From positions 62,001-126,000 of the forward strand of contig NZ_FUKO01000023.1 of assembly GCF_900163815.1 (NCBI RefSeq): a stretch of 64,000 nucleotides of DNA, written 5' to 3'. The stretch is from Microbacterium esteraromaticum (lineage in GTDB: Bacteria > Actinomycetota > Actinomycetes > Actinomycetales > Microbacteriaceae). The translations under genes were made by a program, and so were the position numbers. This document shows, in pieces, positions 54,306-64,000 of the stretch. Each line of letters starts with the position of its first letter. Position 1 is the first letter of the stretch. The notes beneath the pieces are model-generated. The model did no database searches. It was not told the DNA's origin and was given only the letters and a program-made list of their open reading frames with translations.

Positions 54306-55184
54306 ATGCGCGTACTCGACTCTCACCTGCACCTGTGGGATCCGGAAGTTCTCACCTACTCCTGGCTCGAAGGAGCGCTCGACTGGGCGTTCGCCGAGAC
54401 CGAGCTCATCGAAGAGCAGCTTGTGGGTCCGGGTGAAGAAGCGGCGATCTTCGTGCAGGCCGACCCGAGCGAGGGTCAGCAGCTCGATGAGGTGCGCTGG
54501 GTGGATTCGATCGCGCACGCGACAGGGGTTGTCGCCATCGTCGCCGGTGCACGGCTCGACCGCGGTGCTGAGACCGCGGCGCACCTGGCTGCGCTCGCTG
54601 AGCACGAACGGGTGATCGGGGTGCGGCATCTGCTGCAGTCCGAGCCGGACGGCTTCGCGCGGCGGCCGGAGTTCATCGACGGAGCGCGGCTCGTGGCCGC
54701 ACGCGGCTGGACTTTCGACGCCTGTGTCACGACGCATCAAATTCCCGACGTCACGGCACTCGCCGCGGCGGTTCCCGAGCTGTCGATCGTGCTCGATCAC
54801 CTCGGCAAGCCGGTCATCGGCACGGCGGACGCTCCGCTGGAGCCCACCGCCGAATGGTTCGGCGACGTGCGCGAGCTCGCGTCGAGCCCGCAGGTGTTCT
54901 GCAAGCTGTCCGGATTGCCGGCTGAAGCCGGTGGAGTGTGGGCCGATGAGCAGGTCGCTCCCTTCTTGGACAGCGTGGCCGACGCCTTCGGCCCGGATCG
55001 CCTGATGTGGGGCAGCGATTGGCCGGTGTCGTCGATCGATTTCAGTGCTGCGGATGGGGGCGCCTATCTCATCGGCGCCAGGCAGCGGTGGTTCCGCACC
55101 GTCGCCGACTGGGCCGACACGCGGGGTCTGGATGCTGAGCAGATCTTCTGGTCGAATGCGCTGGCGTTCTACGGCATCCGCTGA
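54306..55184 (+). CDS. Amidohydrolase-family lactonase, probable L-fuconolactonase
   Basis: 292 residues. MRVLDSHLHLWDP with the HxH metal pair, GVRHLLQSE, VLDHLGKPVI and WGSDWPVS are typical of the cog3618 lactonases that open L-fucono-1,5-lactone. ATG 54306 opens the domain. It would follow fucose dehydrogenase in the pathway. The other pathway genes lie 1.2-6 kb downstream. Confidence 0.85.
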   Translation: MRVLDSHLHLWDPEVLTYSWLEGALDWAFAETELIEEQLVGPGEEAAIFVQADPSEGQQLDEVRWVDSIAHATGVVAIVAGARLDRGAETAAHLAALAEHERVIGVRHLLQSEPDGFARRPEFIDGARLVAARGWTFDACVTTHQIPDVTALAAAVPELSIVLDHLGKPVIGTADAPLEPTAEWFGDVRELASSPQVFCKLSGLPAEAGGVWADEQVAPFLDSVADAFGPDRLMWGSDWPVSSIDFSAADGGAYLIGARQRWFRTVADWADTRGLDAEQIFWSNALAFYGIR

Positions 55185-55225
55185 CCTGCCTGCGGCATCC
55201 GCCCCGCGTTCGCCAGCCACCACGT

Positions 55226-55325
55226 TCCGGTCGCACTTTGTCCCGCACCAGACGGGTTGCAGCGGCACATATTGCGACCGGAGATCGGCAGTCGACGCAT
55301 GGGGCGGCACGTATTGCGACCGGAG
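55226..55325. repeat. Dispersed palindromic element, degenerate copy C
   Basis: TCCGGTCGCACTTTGTCCCGC opens at 55226 and the complementary ATATTGCGACCGGAG ends at 55282; a further half-copy with GGCGGCACGTATTGCGACC ends at 55325. Same unit as copies A and B with substitutions and an extra right arm. Lies between convergent genes. Confidence 0.65.
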
Positions 55326-55334
55326 CGTCAGCGG

Positions 55335-56300
55335 TCAGGCGCCCAAAGCGCTTCGGATGCGGGAGATCAGCTCGTCCGGACGGTGAAAGAGCGTGCTGGT
55401 CACCTCGATCACCGTCCAGCCGGCTGCGCGCAGCGCCGCGATTCGTTCGACATCGGCGGCGTAGCGCTCGTGATGCAGCGTGCCCTGGTATTCGATCGCG
55501 ACTTTGAGATGCGGGTAGGCGAGGTCCACGCAGCCGAGAAAGCGTCCCTGCTGGTCGTACACGTCGTGGTTCAGGAATGGCTCGGGAAGGCCTGCGAGCA
55601 CAATGCGGCAGCGCAGCATCGATTCTCGAGGAGACCAGGAGTCTTCGCGGATCAGTTCGACCGCTTCACGCAGCCTGGCGATACCGACGCGGCGACCATT
55701 CGCGATCGTCGCATGCAGCTCGGCGATGGTGCTCCATGGAGCCTTGCCGACGTCTTTCCTGCCCGGACCTGCGCGATGTGCGCGGCAGAAATAGTCGCCG
55801 AGGGCGACGAGATCGGTCAGGTCCCAGGCGCCCATCTGCGCCCACGCGATCGCCGGTGACACGGCGACGATACTCCGGTGGCGCAGTCCCGCGGCGTCGG
55901 CTCGGATGCGGTGTCCCTGTACCCCCACGGCGCGCACGAGCGGACCAGTTCCCCTCGTGCTGACATGCACGGGCAGCGATCGCCCGTCGACCGGCTCGCC
56001 CTCGGCGATCACGAGAGGGAGTGGGCCGCCGTACAGCGCGATCGCGCTCTCGTGGCTGAGGAACTGATCCGATTTCAGACGTGGGGCGTACTCCAGGGCG
56101 CGGATGCGACGTTCCGCGCGCTGTCGCTGGAAGGGATCATCGTCTTCGTCCAGGACCCCCTCGCCTGTTGAGCGGACGCCGTGGAACGGGCGATGCAGAT
56201 CGGCGCGGTGGAGGCGTCCGCGGTTGACGCCTGCTGCGGCGGCATCCCGCACGGTGAAGCGCGCACCGAGTGCTGGTGGGAGCGGGCGTGGTCGCGGCAT
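55335..56300 (-). CDS. AbiEi-type winged-helix plus DUF559 endonuclease-fold protein
   Basis: 321 residues. The N-terminal 45 residues (ARFTVRDAAAAGVNRGRLH) look like the AbiEi antitoxin winged helix; residues about 225-318 form a DUF559/Vsr-like PD-(D/E)XK domain with E226, D259 in GCVDLAYP and the E270-Y-Q272 motif. Such single-gene proteins are common in actinobacteria and their role, defence or otherwise, is unproven. No AbiEii toxin gene is adjacent. Confidence 0.8.
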   Translation of the reverse strand: MPRPRPLPPALGARFTVRDAAAAGVNRGRLHRADLHRPFHGVRSTGEGVLDEDDDPFQRQRAERRIRALEYAPRLKSDQFLSHESAIALYGGPLPLVIAEGEPVDGRSLPVHVSTRGTGPLVRAVGVQGHRIRADAAGLRHRSIVAVSPAIAWAQMGAWDLTDLVALGDYFCRAHRAGPGRKDVGKAPWSTIAELHATIANGRRVGIARLREAVELIREDSWSPRESMLRCRIVLAGLPEPFLNHDVYDQQGRFLGCVDLAYPHLKVAIEYQGTLHHERYAADVERIAALRAAGWTVIEVTSTLFHRPDELISRIRSALGA

Positions 56301-56367
56301 CCGCCAACGATGGCATCTTCTTCGTGTCTGCCGATGCGGTTATCCACAGCCCGCCCCGGAGACGCCG

Positions 56368-56392
56368 TTCCGGTCGCAATCCCTCCCGCTGC
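56368..56392. repeat. Dispersed palindromic element, half copy D
   Basis: One arm only: TTCCGGTCGCAATCCCTCCC begins at 56368. The complementary arm is missing. In the 114-bp gap between the AbiEi/DUF559 gene and the next dehydrogenase gene. Confidence 0.6.
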
Positions 56393-56414
56393 GCGGCGCG
56401 GATGCTGAGACGGG

Positions 56415-57167
56415 CTACTCCGAGCGGAGGCGCAGGGCGGCCATGCCGCCGTCGACCTCGATGAACGTGCCGGTGGTCGAACCCGACGCGGGGCTCACCA
56501 GGTACAGCACCGCGGCGGCGACCTCGTCGGGCGACACCAGCCGGCCGTGCGGCTGGCGGGCCTGCAGCGCGGCGCGCTCGGCGGCGGGGTCGGCGGCGGA
56601 ATCGAGCAGTCGCCCGACCCAGGGGGTGTCGGCGGTGCCGGGGTTCACGGCGTTGACGCGGATGCCCTCGCGCAGGTGATCAGCGGCCATCGCGCGGGTG
56701 AGCGACGAGACGGCCCCCTTCGACGCGGAGTACAGCGCCCGCTGCGGCAGCCCGGTGGTCGAGGCGATGGATGCCGTATTGCAGACCGCCGCCGACGGCG
56801 ACTTCCGCAGCCAGGGGAGTGCCGCCGATGTCACCCTGGCGATCCCGGTGACGTTGATCGAGAGCACGCGCGCCCACTCGTCGTCGTCGTTCGCGCTGAC
56901 GTCGCCCTGCGCGCCAATGCCGGCGTTGTTGATGACGATGTCGATGCGCCCGAAGCGCTCCGCGACCCCGGCGACAGCAGCATCGACCGATGCGCGATCC
57001 GAGACGTCAGCGGTGAAGGCGGCGAACCGCTCATCCGCGCCGGTGGTATCGCGGTCGAGCACGCCGATCTGCGCACCCTCGTCGTGCAGCTTCGCGGCGA
57101 TGGCCGCACCGATCCCCGAGGCGCCGCCGGTGACGATCGCGACGAGCCCTTCCATCTGCCCGCTCAC
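56415..57167 (-). CDS. Short-chain dehydrogenase, probable 2-keto-3-deoxy-L-fuconate dehydrogenase
   Basis: 250 residues. VTGGASGIGAAIAAKLHDEGA, NNAGIGAQGDVS and CNTASIASTTGLP...YSASKGA. Start GTG 57167 overlaps the hydrolase stop (GTGA) and has GGGAGG seven bases upstream; a Met four codons later is the alternative. Coupling to the FAH-family hydrolase fits oxidation of 2-keto-3-deoxy-L-fuconate to the 2,4-diketo acid. Confidence 0.85.
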   Translation of the reverse strand: MSGQMEGLVAIVTGGASGIGAAIAAKLHDEGAQIGVLDRDTTGADERFAAFTADVSDRASVDAAVAGVAERFGRIDIVINNAGIGAQGDVSANDDDEWARVLSINVTGIARVTSAALPWLRKSPSAAVCNTASIASTTGLPQRALYSASKGAVSSLTRAMAADHLREGIRVNAVNPGTADTPWVGRLLDSAADPAAERAALQARQPHGRLVSPDEVAAAVLYLVSPASGSTTGTFIEVDGGMAALRLRSE

Positions 57168-58024
57168 TTGGACGCCTCCCATGCGACGAACTCCTGGCGC
57201 TGGTGGCCGAGGCCCTCGATCTCGATATCGACGACATCGCCGGCCTTCAGGTACGGGAACTTCCCGCCGAAGGCGACGCCCTGCGGCGTGCCGGTGAGGA
57301 TGAGGTCACCCGGCTCGAGCGTGACGTACTGCGAGAGGTGGTGCACGATGGTGCGCACGTCGAAGATCATGTCGTTCGTGTTGGAGTCCTGGCGGTCCTC
57401 GCCGTTCACCCAGCTGCGCAGACGCAGGTTGTCGACGTCGACCTCGTCGGGAGTGACGAGCCACGGGCCGGTCGGGTTGAAGCCGAAGGCGATCTTGCCC
57501 TTCGACCACTGGCCGCCGGAGACCTCCATCTGGAACGCCCGCTCGGAGACGTCGTTCGCGACGACGTAGCCCGCGATGTGGGCGTCGGCCTCGTCGGCCG
57601 AGTCGAGATAGGCTGCGCGCTTGCCGATGACGATGCCGAGCTCGACCTCCCAGTCGGTCTTATCGCTGCCCCGGGGGATGGTGACGGTGTCGTTCGGGCC
57701 GATCACGGTGTTCGGCGTCTTCAGGAACAGGATCGGCACGGTGGGCGGCTCAGAACCAGACTCGCGTGCGTGCGCGGCGTAGTTCTGGCCGATGCAGACC
57801 ACGGCGCTGGGACGAGCGATCGGGGCGCCGATGCGCAGGGTGTCGGCGTTCTCCAGCACGGGGAGGGATCCGGCATTCAGCGCGGCCTGAGTGCGCCCGG
57901 CCGGATCGTCGGCGAGAAACTCGCCATTCACATCGGATGTCACGGAACGCAGATCGAACGTGTGGTCTCCGTCGATGACAACCGGAATCTCGCTTCCAGA
58001 CTCGCCAAGGCGCGCGAACTTCAT
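57164..58024 (-). CDS. Fumarylacetoacetate hydrolase family, probable 2,4-diketo-3-deoxy-L-fuconate hydrolase
   Basis: 286 residues. CIGQNYAAHARESG, ExE-type metal site in DWEVELGIVIGK, NDVSERAFQ and LTGTPQGVAFG. The sequence MKFARLGESGSEIPVV matches FAH-family hydrolases found with fuconate dehydratase. AAGGAGAA precedes ATG 58024. Would cleave the diketo acid to pyruvate and L-lactate. Divergent from fuconate dehydratase. Confidence 0.88.
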   Translation of the reverse strand: MKFARLGESGSEIPVVIDGDHTFDLRSVTSDVNGEFLADDPAGRTQAALNAGSLPVLENADTLRIGAPIARPSAVVCIGQNYAAHARESGSEPPTVPILFLKTPNTVIGPNDTVTIPRGSDKTDWEVELGIVIGKRAAYLDSADEADAHIAGYVVANDVSERAFQMEVSGGQWSKGKIAFGFNPTGPWLVTPDEVDVDNLRLRSWVNGEDRQDSNTNDMIFDVRTIVHHLSQYVTLEPGDLILTGTPQGVAFGGKFPYLKAGDVVDIEIEGLGHQRQEFVAWEASK

Positions 58025-58071
58025 GGTTCTCCTTATCGTCGTTGAAGCGGATGCTATCGCAGCGGCCGCCG

Positions 58072-58101
58072 TTGACAGTATAGACATCGGATGTTTACAC
58101 T
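58072..58101 (+). promoter_or_regulatory. Probable fuconate dehydratase promoter with overlapping operator
   Basis: TTGACA (58072-58077) and TACACT (58096-58101) are spaced by 18 bp. GACATCGGATGTTTACAC overlaps the spacer and -10 and shares CGGATGT/GATGTTTA with the palindrome at 61456 and with 54249-54255. A repressor here would block polymerase. Confidence 0.55.
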
Positions 58102-58144
58102 CCAAGTGTCTGCGTCTTATTTTCTGACGCACCGAAGGAGCATA

Positions 58145-59440
58145 GTGAGCCGCATCACCGCGCTGGATACCAGCGACATCCGCTTTCCCACGTCTTTGAG
58201 CCTCGACGGCTCGGATGCCATGAACCCGGATCCGGACTATTCCGCCGCGTACGTGATCGTGCGCACCGACGCCGAAGACGGCATCGAGGGGCACTCCTTC
58301 GTGTTCACGATCGGGCGCGGCAACGATGTGCAGGTCGCAGCGATCGCGGCGCTTGCCGATCACCTCGTGGGTCGCGAACTCGAGCCGCTGCTGGATGACA
58401 TGGGCGGCATCTTCCGCGAGATCATCGGCGACTCGCAGCTGCGCTGGCTCGGCCCGGAGAAGGGCGTCATGCACATGGCCATCGGCGCCGCGATCAATGC
58501 GCTGTGGGACATCAAGGCCAAGCGCGCCGGGCTGCCGCTGTGGCAGCTGCTGGCGCGGATGAGCCCGGAGGAGATCGTCGATCTCGTCGACTTCCGCTAT
58601 CTGACCAACGCGCTCACCCGCGACGAGGCGCTGGAGATCCTGCGCGCCGCCGTGCCTGGTCGTGCCGAACGCGAGCAGGAGCTGCTCGCCACCGGCTACC
58701 CGGGCTACACGACCAGCCCCGGGTGGCTGGGCTACTCCGATGAGAAGCTCGAGCGGCTGGCCCGTGAGGCGATGGCCGACGGCTTCACCCAGATCAAGCT
58801 CAAGGTCGGCGCCGACCTCGACGACGATATCCGCCGCTTCCGCAAGGCCCGCGAGGTCTGCGGACCCGACTTCCCGATCGCGATTGATGCCAACCAGCGC
58901 TGGGAGGTCTCAGAGGCGATCGAATGGGTGAACGCGCTCGCCGAGTTCAACCCCGCCTGGATCGAGGAGCCCACGAGCCCCGACGACATTCTCGGGCATG
59001 CCGAGATCGCGCGCGGCGTCGCACCGATCCGCGTCGCCACCGGCGAGCACGCGCAGAACCGGATGATCTTCAAGCAGCTGCTGCAGGCGAATGCTATCGA
59101 GGTCATGCAGATCGACTCGGTGCGCGTGGCGGGCGTGAACGAGAACATCGCCAACCTGCTGCTGGCCGCGAAGTTCGGTGTTCCGGTGTGCCCGCACGCC
59201 GGCGGTGTCGGTCTGTGCGAGGCCGTGCAGCACCTGTCGATGTTCGACTTCGTCGCCATCACGGGTACCCGCGAAGGCCGTCTGATCGAGTTCGTCGACC
59301 ACCTGCACGAGCACTTCGTCGTTCCCACCGACATTCAGGGCGGCTCCTACATGGCTCCGACCGAGCCGGGCACCAGCATGGAGATGAAGGCCGCGAGCAT
59401 CGCGAAGTTCACCTGGAAGGGACAGCATGTCATCGACTGA
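58145..59440 (+). CDS. L-fuconate dehydratase
   Basis: 431 residues, enolase superfamily (mandelate racemase group). Counting from GTG 58145 (AAGGAG five bases upstream), the KxK pair is K218/K220 in QIKLKVG, metal ligands D248, E274 and E301, and the His/Asp dyad H351 (PHAGG) and D324. As I recall, this numbering equals that of the Xanthomonas enzyme (K220, H351). [19 protein letters not shown] is the diagnostic loop. Dehydrates L-fuconate to 2-keto-3-deoxy-L-fuconate. Confidence 0.93.
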   Translation: MSRITALDTSDIRFPTSLSLDGSDAMNPDPDYSAAYVIVRTDAEDGIEGHSFVFTIGRGNDVQVAAIAALADHLVGRELEPLLDDMGGIFREIIGDSQLRWLGPEKGVMHMAIGAAINALWDIKAKRAGLPLWQLLARMSPEEIVDLVDFRYLTNALTRDEALEILRAAVPGRAEREQELLATGYPGYTTSPGWLGYSDEKLERLAREAMADGFTQIKLKVGADLDDDIRRFRKAREVCGPDFPIAIDANQRWEVSEAIEWVNALAEFNPAWIEEPTSPDDILGHAEIARGVAPIRVATGEHAQNRMIFKQLLQANAIEVMQIDSVRVAGVNENIANLLLAAKFGVPVCPHAGGVGLCEAVQHLSMFDFVAITGTREGRLIEFVDHLHEHFVVPTDIQGGSYMAPTEPGTSMEMKAASIAKFTWKGQHVID

Positions 59441-60389
59441 GCTGACCATGCCCGCGCTCGGCTACGGCGCCGCGAACGTCGGAAACCTGTTCCGCGAGCT
59501 CAGCGACGACGAAGCGTGGGCGATTCTCGAAGCGGCGTGGAACGCCGGCATCCGCTATTTCGACACGGCTCCGCACTACGGGCTGGGGCTGTCGGAGAAG
59601 CGCCTCGGTGCCTTCCTGCAGACCAAGCCGCGCGACGAGTTCGTGCTGTCGACGAAGGTCGGGCGCCTGCTGCGACCCAACCCGGAGTACGACGGTGGAC
59701 TCGACACCGACAACGACTTCCACGTGCCGAACGACCGGCGCCGCGTGTGGGACTTCAGCGAAGCGGGCATCCGTGCCAGCATCGCCGAGTCGCAGGAGCG
59801 ACTCGGGATCGAGAAGATCGACCTGCTGTACCTGCACGATCCCGAGCGGCACGACCTCGCGCTCGCGCTCGCCGAGGCATTCCCTGCGCTTGAGAAGGTG
59901 CGGACAGAAGGGCTCGTCACGGCCGTGGGGATCGGGGCGATGGCATCGGATGCTCTGGCCCGGGCGGTCCGAGAAGCCGACCTCGACATCATCATGGTCG
60001 CCGGTCGCTACACGCTGCTCGAGCAGCCGGCTGCGGCTGATGTGATCCCTGCGTGCGAGGCACGTGATACCGGAATCGTCGCGGCATCCGTCTTCAACTC
60101 GGGGCTGCTCGCGCAGAGCGAGCCGCGCCGTGATGGACGGTACGAGTACGGTCAGCTTCCGGAGGAGCTGTGGGATCGACTCGTGCGGATCGCGGAGGTC
60201 TGCAAGGAGCACGATGTGCCGCTGCCGGCTGCTGCCATCCAGTTCCCACTGCGGGCAGCATCCGTCCGCGCGGTGGTCGTCGGCGGCAGCCGCCCTGCGC
60301 AGCTGCAGCAGAACGCCGACTATGCGGCGCTGGAGATTCCCGAGGAGCTCTGGGCGAATCTCGCCGCCGAGGCCCTGATCCCCGGCTGA
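59427..60389 (+). CDS. Aldo/keto reductase, probable L-fucose dehydrogenase (D-threo-aldose 1-dehydrogenase)
   Basis: 320 residues. [20 protein letters not shown], catalytic block [17 protein letters not shown] and [10 protein letters not shown] are typical of the AKR group that oxidises L-fucose (also D-arabinose, L-galactose) at C1. The start lies inside the last 14 bases of the dehydratase gene, so both are coupled. Makes L-fucono-lactone, the substrate of the gene at 54306. Confidence 0.9.
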   Translation: MSSTELTMPALGYGAANVGNLFRELSDDEAWAILEAAWNAGIRYFDTAPHYGLGLSEKRLGAFLQTKPRDEFVLSTKVGRLLRPNPEYDGGLDTDNDFHVPNDRRRVWDFSEAGIRASIAESQERLGIEKIDLLYLHDPERHDLALALAEAFPALEKVRTEGLVTAVGIGAMASDALARAVREADLDIIMVAGRYTLLEQPAAADVIPACEARDTGIVAASVFNSGLLAQSEPRRDGRYEYGQLPEELWDRLVRIAEVCKEHDVPLPAAAIQFPLRAASVRAVVVGGSRPAQLQQNADYAALEIPEELWANLAAEALIPG

Positions 60390-60404
60390 TACCGGGGGCA
60401 GGGG

Positions 60405-61280
60405 TCAGTGGCGGTCGATCGTCCGGACAGCGTGCAGGCCGTCGCGGATGAAGCGGTTCGCGTGCGCGGCGAGGTCGTCGGAGTCCTCCCAGAGGTTGCG
60501 CCAGATGCCCAGGGTGTGGCTGAGCTGAGCGCTGACGACGGCCGAGGAGAACGACTCGAAGACGATCGGGCCGTCGTACTGGACGTCATGCAGTGCGCGG
60601 AAGAAGGTGGGGAAGTCGACGGTGCCGGTGCCCAGGTATCCGCGATGGCTCTCGCCGATGTGCACGTAGCCGAGCTTGCCGGCAGCCGCGACATCGTGCA
60701 CCGGCTGGAACAGATCCGACTCCTCGATGTTCATGTGGTACGTGTCCAGATGCACCGAGATGTCGTCGCGGCCGATGCCGTCCACGAACCCGAGCGCGCC
60801 GCGGCCGGTGTTGAAGATGTTCGATTCGTAGCGATTCACGACTTCCAGCGACAAGCGGATGCCGTGGGCCGAAGCCTTCTCGGCAAGGCGCGCGAGCGCC
60901 GCCTGGCTGTTGGCGATACCGCGTTCGGTCGACGGCGCCATGTACTTGCGCATCGCGGAGTAGATGACGCCGCAGAGCATGTCACCGCCCATGACCGCGA
61001 CATGCTCGAGGCAACGCTCGAGAGCGTCCTCTCCTGCGGCAACGACCTTCGAGTCCTCGCTGCTCAGGTCGGTGTCGGCGGTCAAGCCGAGTGAAGATGA
61101 GACAGCGAGATCGTTGTCTGCGAGCATCCGCGCGGCCAGTGCAGAGTCGAACCCCTGCAGATCCATCAGCGGAATCTCGATCAGGTCGAAGCCTGCGTTC
61201 TTCGTGCCTTCGATCGCACGGCGAAGGCCTGGTTCATTGAACTGCCCGGAGAAGACGAGTCCGTGTGCGCCGATCTGCAT
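60405..61280 (-). CDS. Sugar epimerase/isomerase, D-tagatose/D-psicose 3-epimerase-like TIM barrel
   Basis: 291 residues, xylose-isomerase-like barrel. Metal ligands are apparent in LEVVNRYES (Glu), HLDTYHMNIEE (Asp), HIGESHRGYLGTG and IVFESFSS (Glu), the ketose 3-epimerase pattern. ATG 61280 has AAGGAGAG upstream. Its place between fucose genes suggests it handles a 6-deoxyketose or related sugar; substrate not certain. Confidence 0.85.
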   Translation of the reverse strand: MQIGAHGLVFSGQFNEPGLRRAIEGTKNAGFDLIEIPLMDLQGFDSALAARMLADNDLAVSSSLGLTADTDLSSEDSKVVAAGEDALERCLEHVAVMGGDMLCGVIYSAMRKYMAPSTERGIANSQAALARLAEKASAHGIRLSLEVVNRYESNIFNTGRGALGFVDGIGRDDISVHLDTYHMNIEESDLFQPVHDVAAAGKLGYVHIGESHRGYLGTGTVDFPTFFRALHDVQYDGPIVFESFSSAVVSAQLSHTLGIWRNLWEDSDDLAAHANRFIRDGLHAVRTIDRH

Positions 61281-61345
61281 GAATGCTCTCCTTCGAGGGT
61301 GACGCGCGTGTGCGCGAACACGAGACGGAACGCCCCGATATCAAG

Positions 61346-61381
61346 ATGTTATTACAAGTCGGCTACGGTTGTAGTTACAAG
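61346..61381. promoter_or_regulatory. Two candidate GntR operators before the epimerase gene
   Basis: TTGTAGTTACAA (61369-61380), a TTGTA-N2-TACAA dyad, and a weaker TGTTATTACAAG (61348-61359) 21 bp away. Same form as the perfect palindrome at 23535 before the KDPG aldolase gene. Confidence 0.55.
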
Positions 61382-61455
61382 TCTGTACATCGGGCTGCTG
61401 GTTGGTTACATTTATCTACAACTTGCGCCGAACGCGTCGCAGGCGCACAATTGAT

Positions 61456-61473
61456 CCGATGTTTAAACATCGG
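61456..61473. promoter_or_regulatory. Perfect 18-bp palindrome before the fucose importer genes
   Basis: CCGATGTTTAAACATCGG, 41 bp before the ATPase start. Shares GATGTTTA with the fuconate dehydratase promoter region at 58090. A strong operator candidate for a GntR or LacI repressor. Confidence 0.7.
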
Positions 61474-61513
61474 TTCGCCGAAAGCAATAACCTTCGAGGG
61501 AGTAGGTGCTGGC

Positions 61514-63016
<1,503 letters not shown>

Positions 63017-63020
<4 letters not shown>

Positions 63021-64000
63021 GCAACCCACAGCAATCCGGTTCGACCACCACGGTCGTCCAGCAGGCGGTCTCGGAGAACACCGACAAGCGCGACGTCAGC
63101 GGGATGCTGAAGCGTCAGCTGCAGCAGTCGCTCGCCTTCGGCACCCTCGTCGTCCTCGTGCTGATCTTCTCGATCGCGAGCCCCAACTTCTTCACCTTCA
63201 GCAACATCGCCTCGGTGCTGCTGTCGACCGCGGTGATCGGCATCCTCGCCCTCGGCACCACCTTCGTGATCATCACCGGCGGCATCGACCTGTCGCTCGG
63301 TACCGGCATGGCGCTGTGCGCCGTGATGACCGGCGTGTTCATCACGAACATGGGGCTGCCCATCTGGGTCGGCGTTCTCGGCGGCATCGCGACGGGTGTG
63401 CTCATGGGCCTCGTCAACGGCGTGAACGTCACGTACCTTCGCCTTCCCCCGTTCATCGCCACGCTGGCGATGATGATGATCGCCGGCGGTCTCGCCCTCG
63501 TCATCTCGGGAGTCGCCCCGATCTACTTCTCGACGTCGGCGCCGAGCTTCAAGCTCATCGCGCTCGGAACGATCATCCCCGGCATCCCGAACGCCGTGCT
63601 GGTCACCGCTCTGCTCGCCATCATCGCCTTCGTCGTGCTGTCGCGGACGCTGCTGGGCCGGTACACCTTCGCGATCGGGTCGAACGAAGAGGCCACCCGC
63701 CTCTCGGGCGTCAACACGCGCCGCTGGACGATCTTCGTCTACATGCTCTCCGGTGCCTTCACCGGAGTCGCGGGCATCATCATCGCCTCGCGGCTCGACT
63801 CCGCTCAGCCGCAGATCGGCATGGGCTACGAGCTGCAGGCCATCGCCGCCGTCATCATCGGCGGCACCTCGCTGCTCGGCGGCCGCGGCTCGATCATCGG
63901 CACCGTGATCGGTGCGCTGATCATGAGCGTGCTCGTCAACGGTCTCAGCATCCTGTCGATCAAGACCGAATGGCGCGACATCGTCATCGGAATCGTCGTC
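63017..64000 (+). CDS. Sugar ABC importer permease, RbsC type (runs past the window end)
   Basis: 328 codons visible without a stop. ATG 63017 overlaps the ATPase stop as ATGA. GTTFVIITGGIDLSLGTGM and the EAA-like IGSNEEATRLSGVNTRRW motif, and IGGTSLLGGRGSIIGTVIGA, are diagnostic of CUT2 permeases. About eight to ten helices. With the ATPase it would import a monosaccharide, by context L-fucose; a periplasmic-type binding protein gene is expected downstream. Confidence 0.92.

Overview
The window is 64 kb of high-GC, densely coding DNA from an actinobacterium, most likely of the Microbacteriaceae (Microbacterium-like). This rests on codon use, actinobacterial-type carbohydrate ABC importers without dedicated ATPases, ROK, GntR and DeoR regulators, a DUF4407 membrane protein and an AbiEi/DUF559 protein. 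The assignment is an inference from gene content, not from a marker gene. No rRNA, tRNA, CRISPR array, integrase or transposase was seen.

Positions 1-15,600 hold an alpha-glucan island. Two 330-bp direct repeats (85-414 and 15294-15623, about 92% identical) flank it; each carries the 3' ends of the same two convergent genes, a hypothetical gene and a D-Ala-D-Ala carboxypeptidase gene. Between them lie a decayed dprA fragment, two intracellular glycosidases (GH31, GH15), a sugar ABC importer (binding protein and two permeases), a ROK repressor, and two divergently transcribed secreted GH31 enzymes, one with a CBM35-like module cut off by a stop codon and one with a CBM20. The set resembles the cycloalternan (cyclic alternating alpha-1,3/1,6 tetraglucose) pathway described in Bacillus, Arthrobacter and Listeria: make outside, import, degrade inside.

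Positions 15,470-27,490 are housekeeping or core-like: the intact carboxypeptidase, a TPP-riboswitch-controlled YkoE-D-C thiamine/HMP transporter, DUF488, two short-chain dehydrogenases, KDPG aldolase, RlmN, a DUF4407 protein and an aldo/keto reductase.

Positions 27,500-40,440 hold an ABC importer coupled to a class V aminotransferase and a FadR-type regulator, then glcD-type oxidase, an ACT-domain protein, a cysteine synthase/desulfhydrase-like enzyme, a lipoprotein, and an rbsK-rbsD-gntR group opposite a transaldolase-family gene.

Positions 40,459-53,500 are a polyol-use locus: importer, FGGY kinase, DeoR regulator, PfkB kinase, mannitol/arabinitol dehydrogenase and xylulokinase on the minus strand, with a second DeoR regulator and a zinc alcohol dehydrogenase divergent from it.

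Positions 53,545-64,000 hold a nearly complete non-phosphorylating L-fucose route (fucose dehydrogenase, fuconolactonase, fuconate dehydratase, ketodeoxyfuconate dehydrogenase, diketodeoxyfuconate hydrolase) with an RbsA/RbsC-type importer whose ATPase gene carries a one-base frameshift, plus shared candidate GntR operators. Short dispersed palindromes built on GGTCGCAATTTCTCCCG recur in four intergenic gaps.
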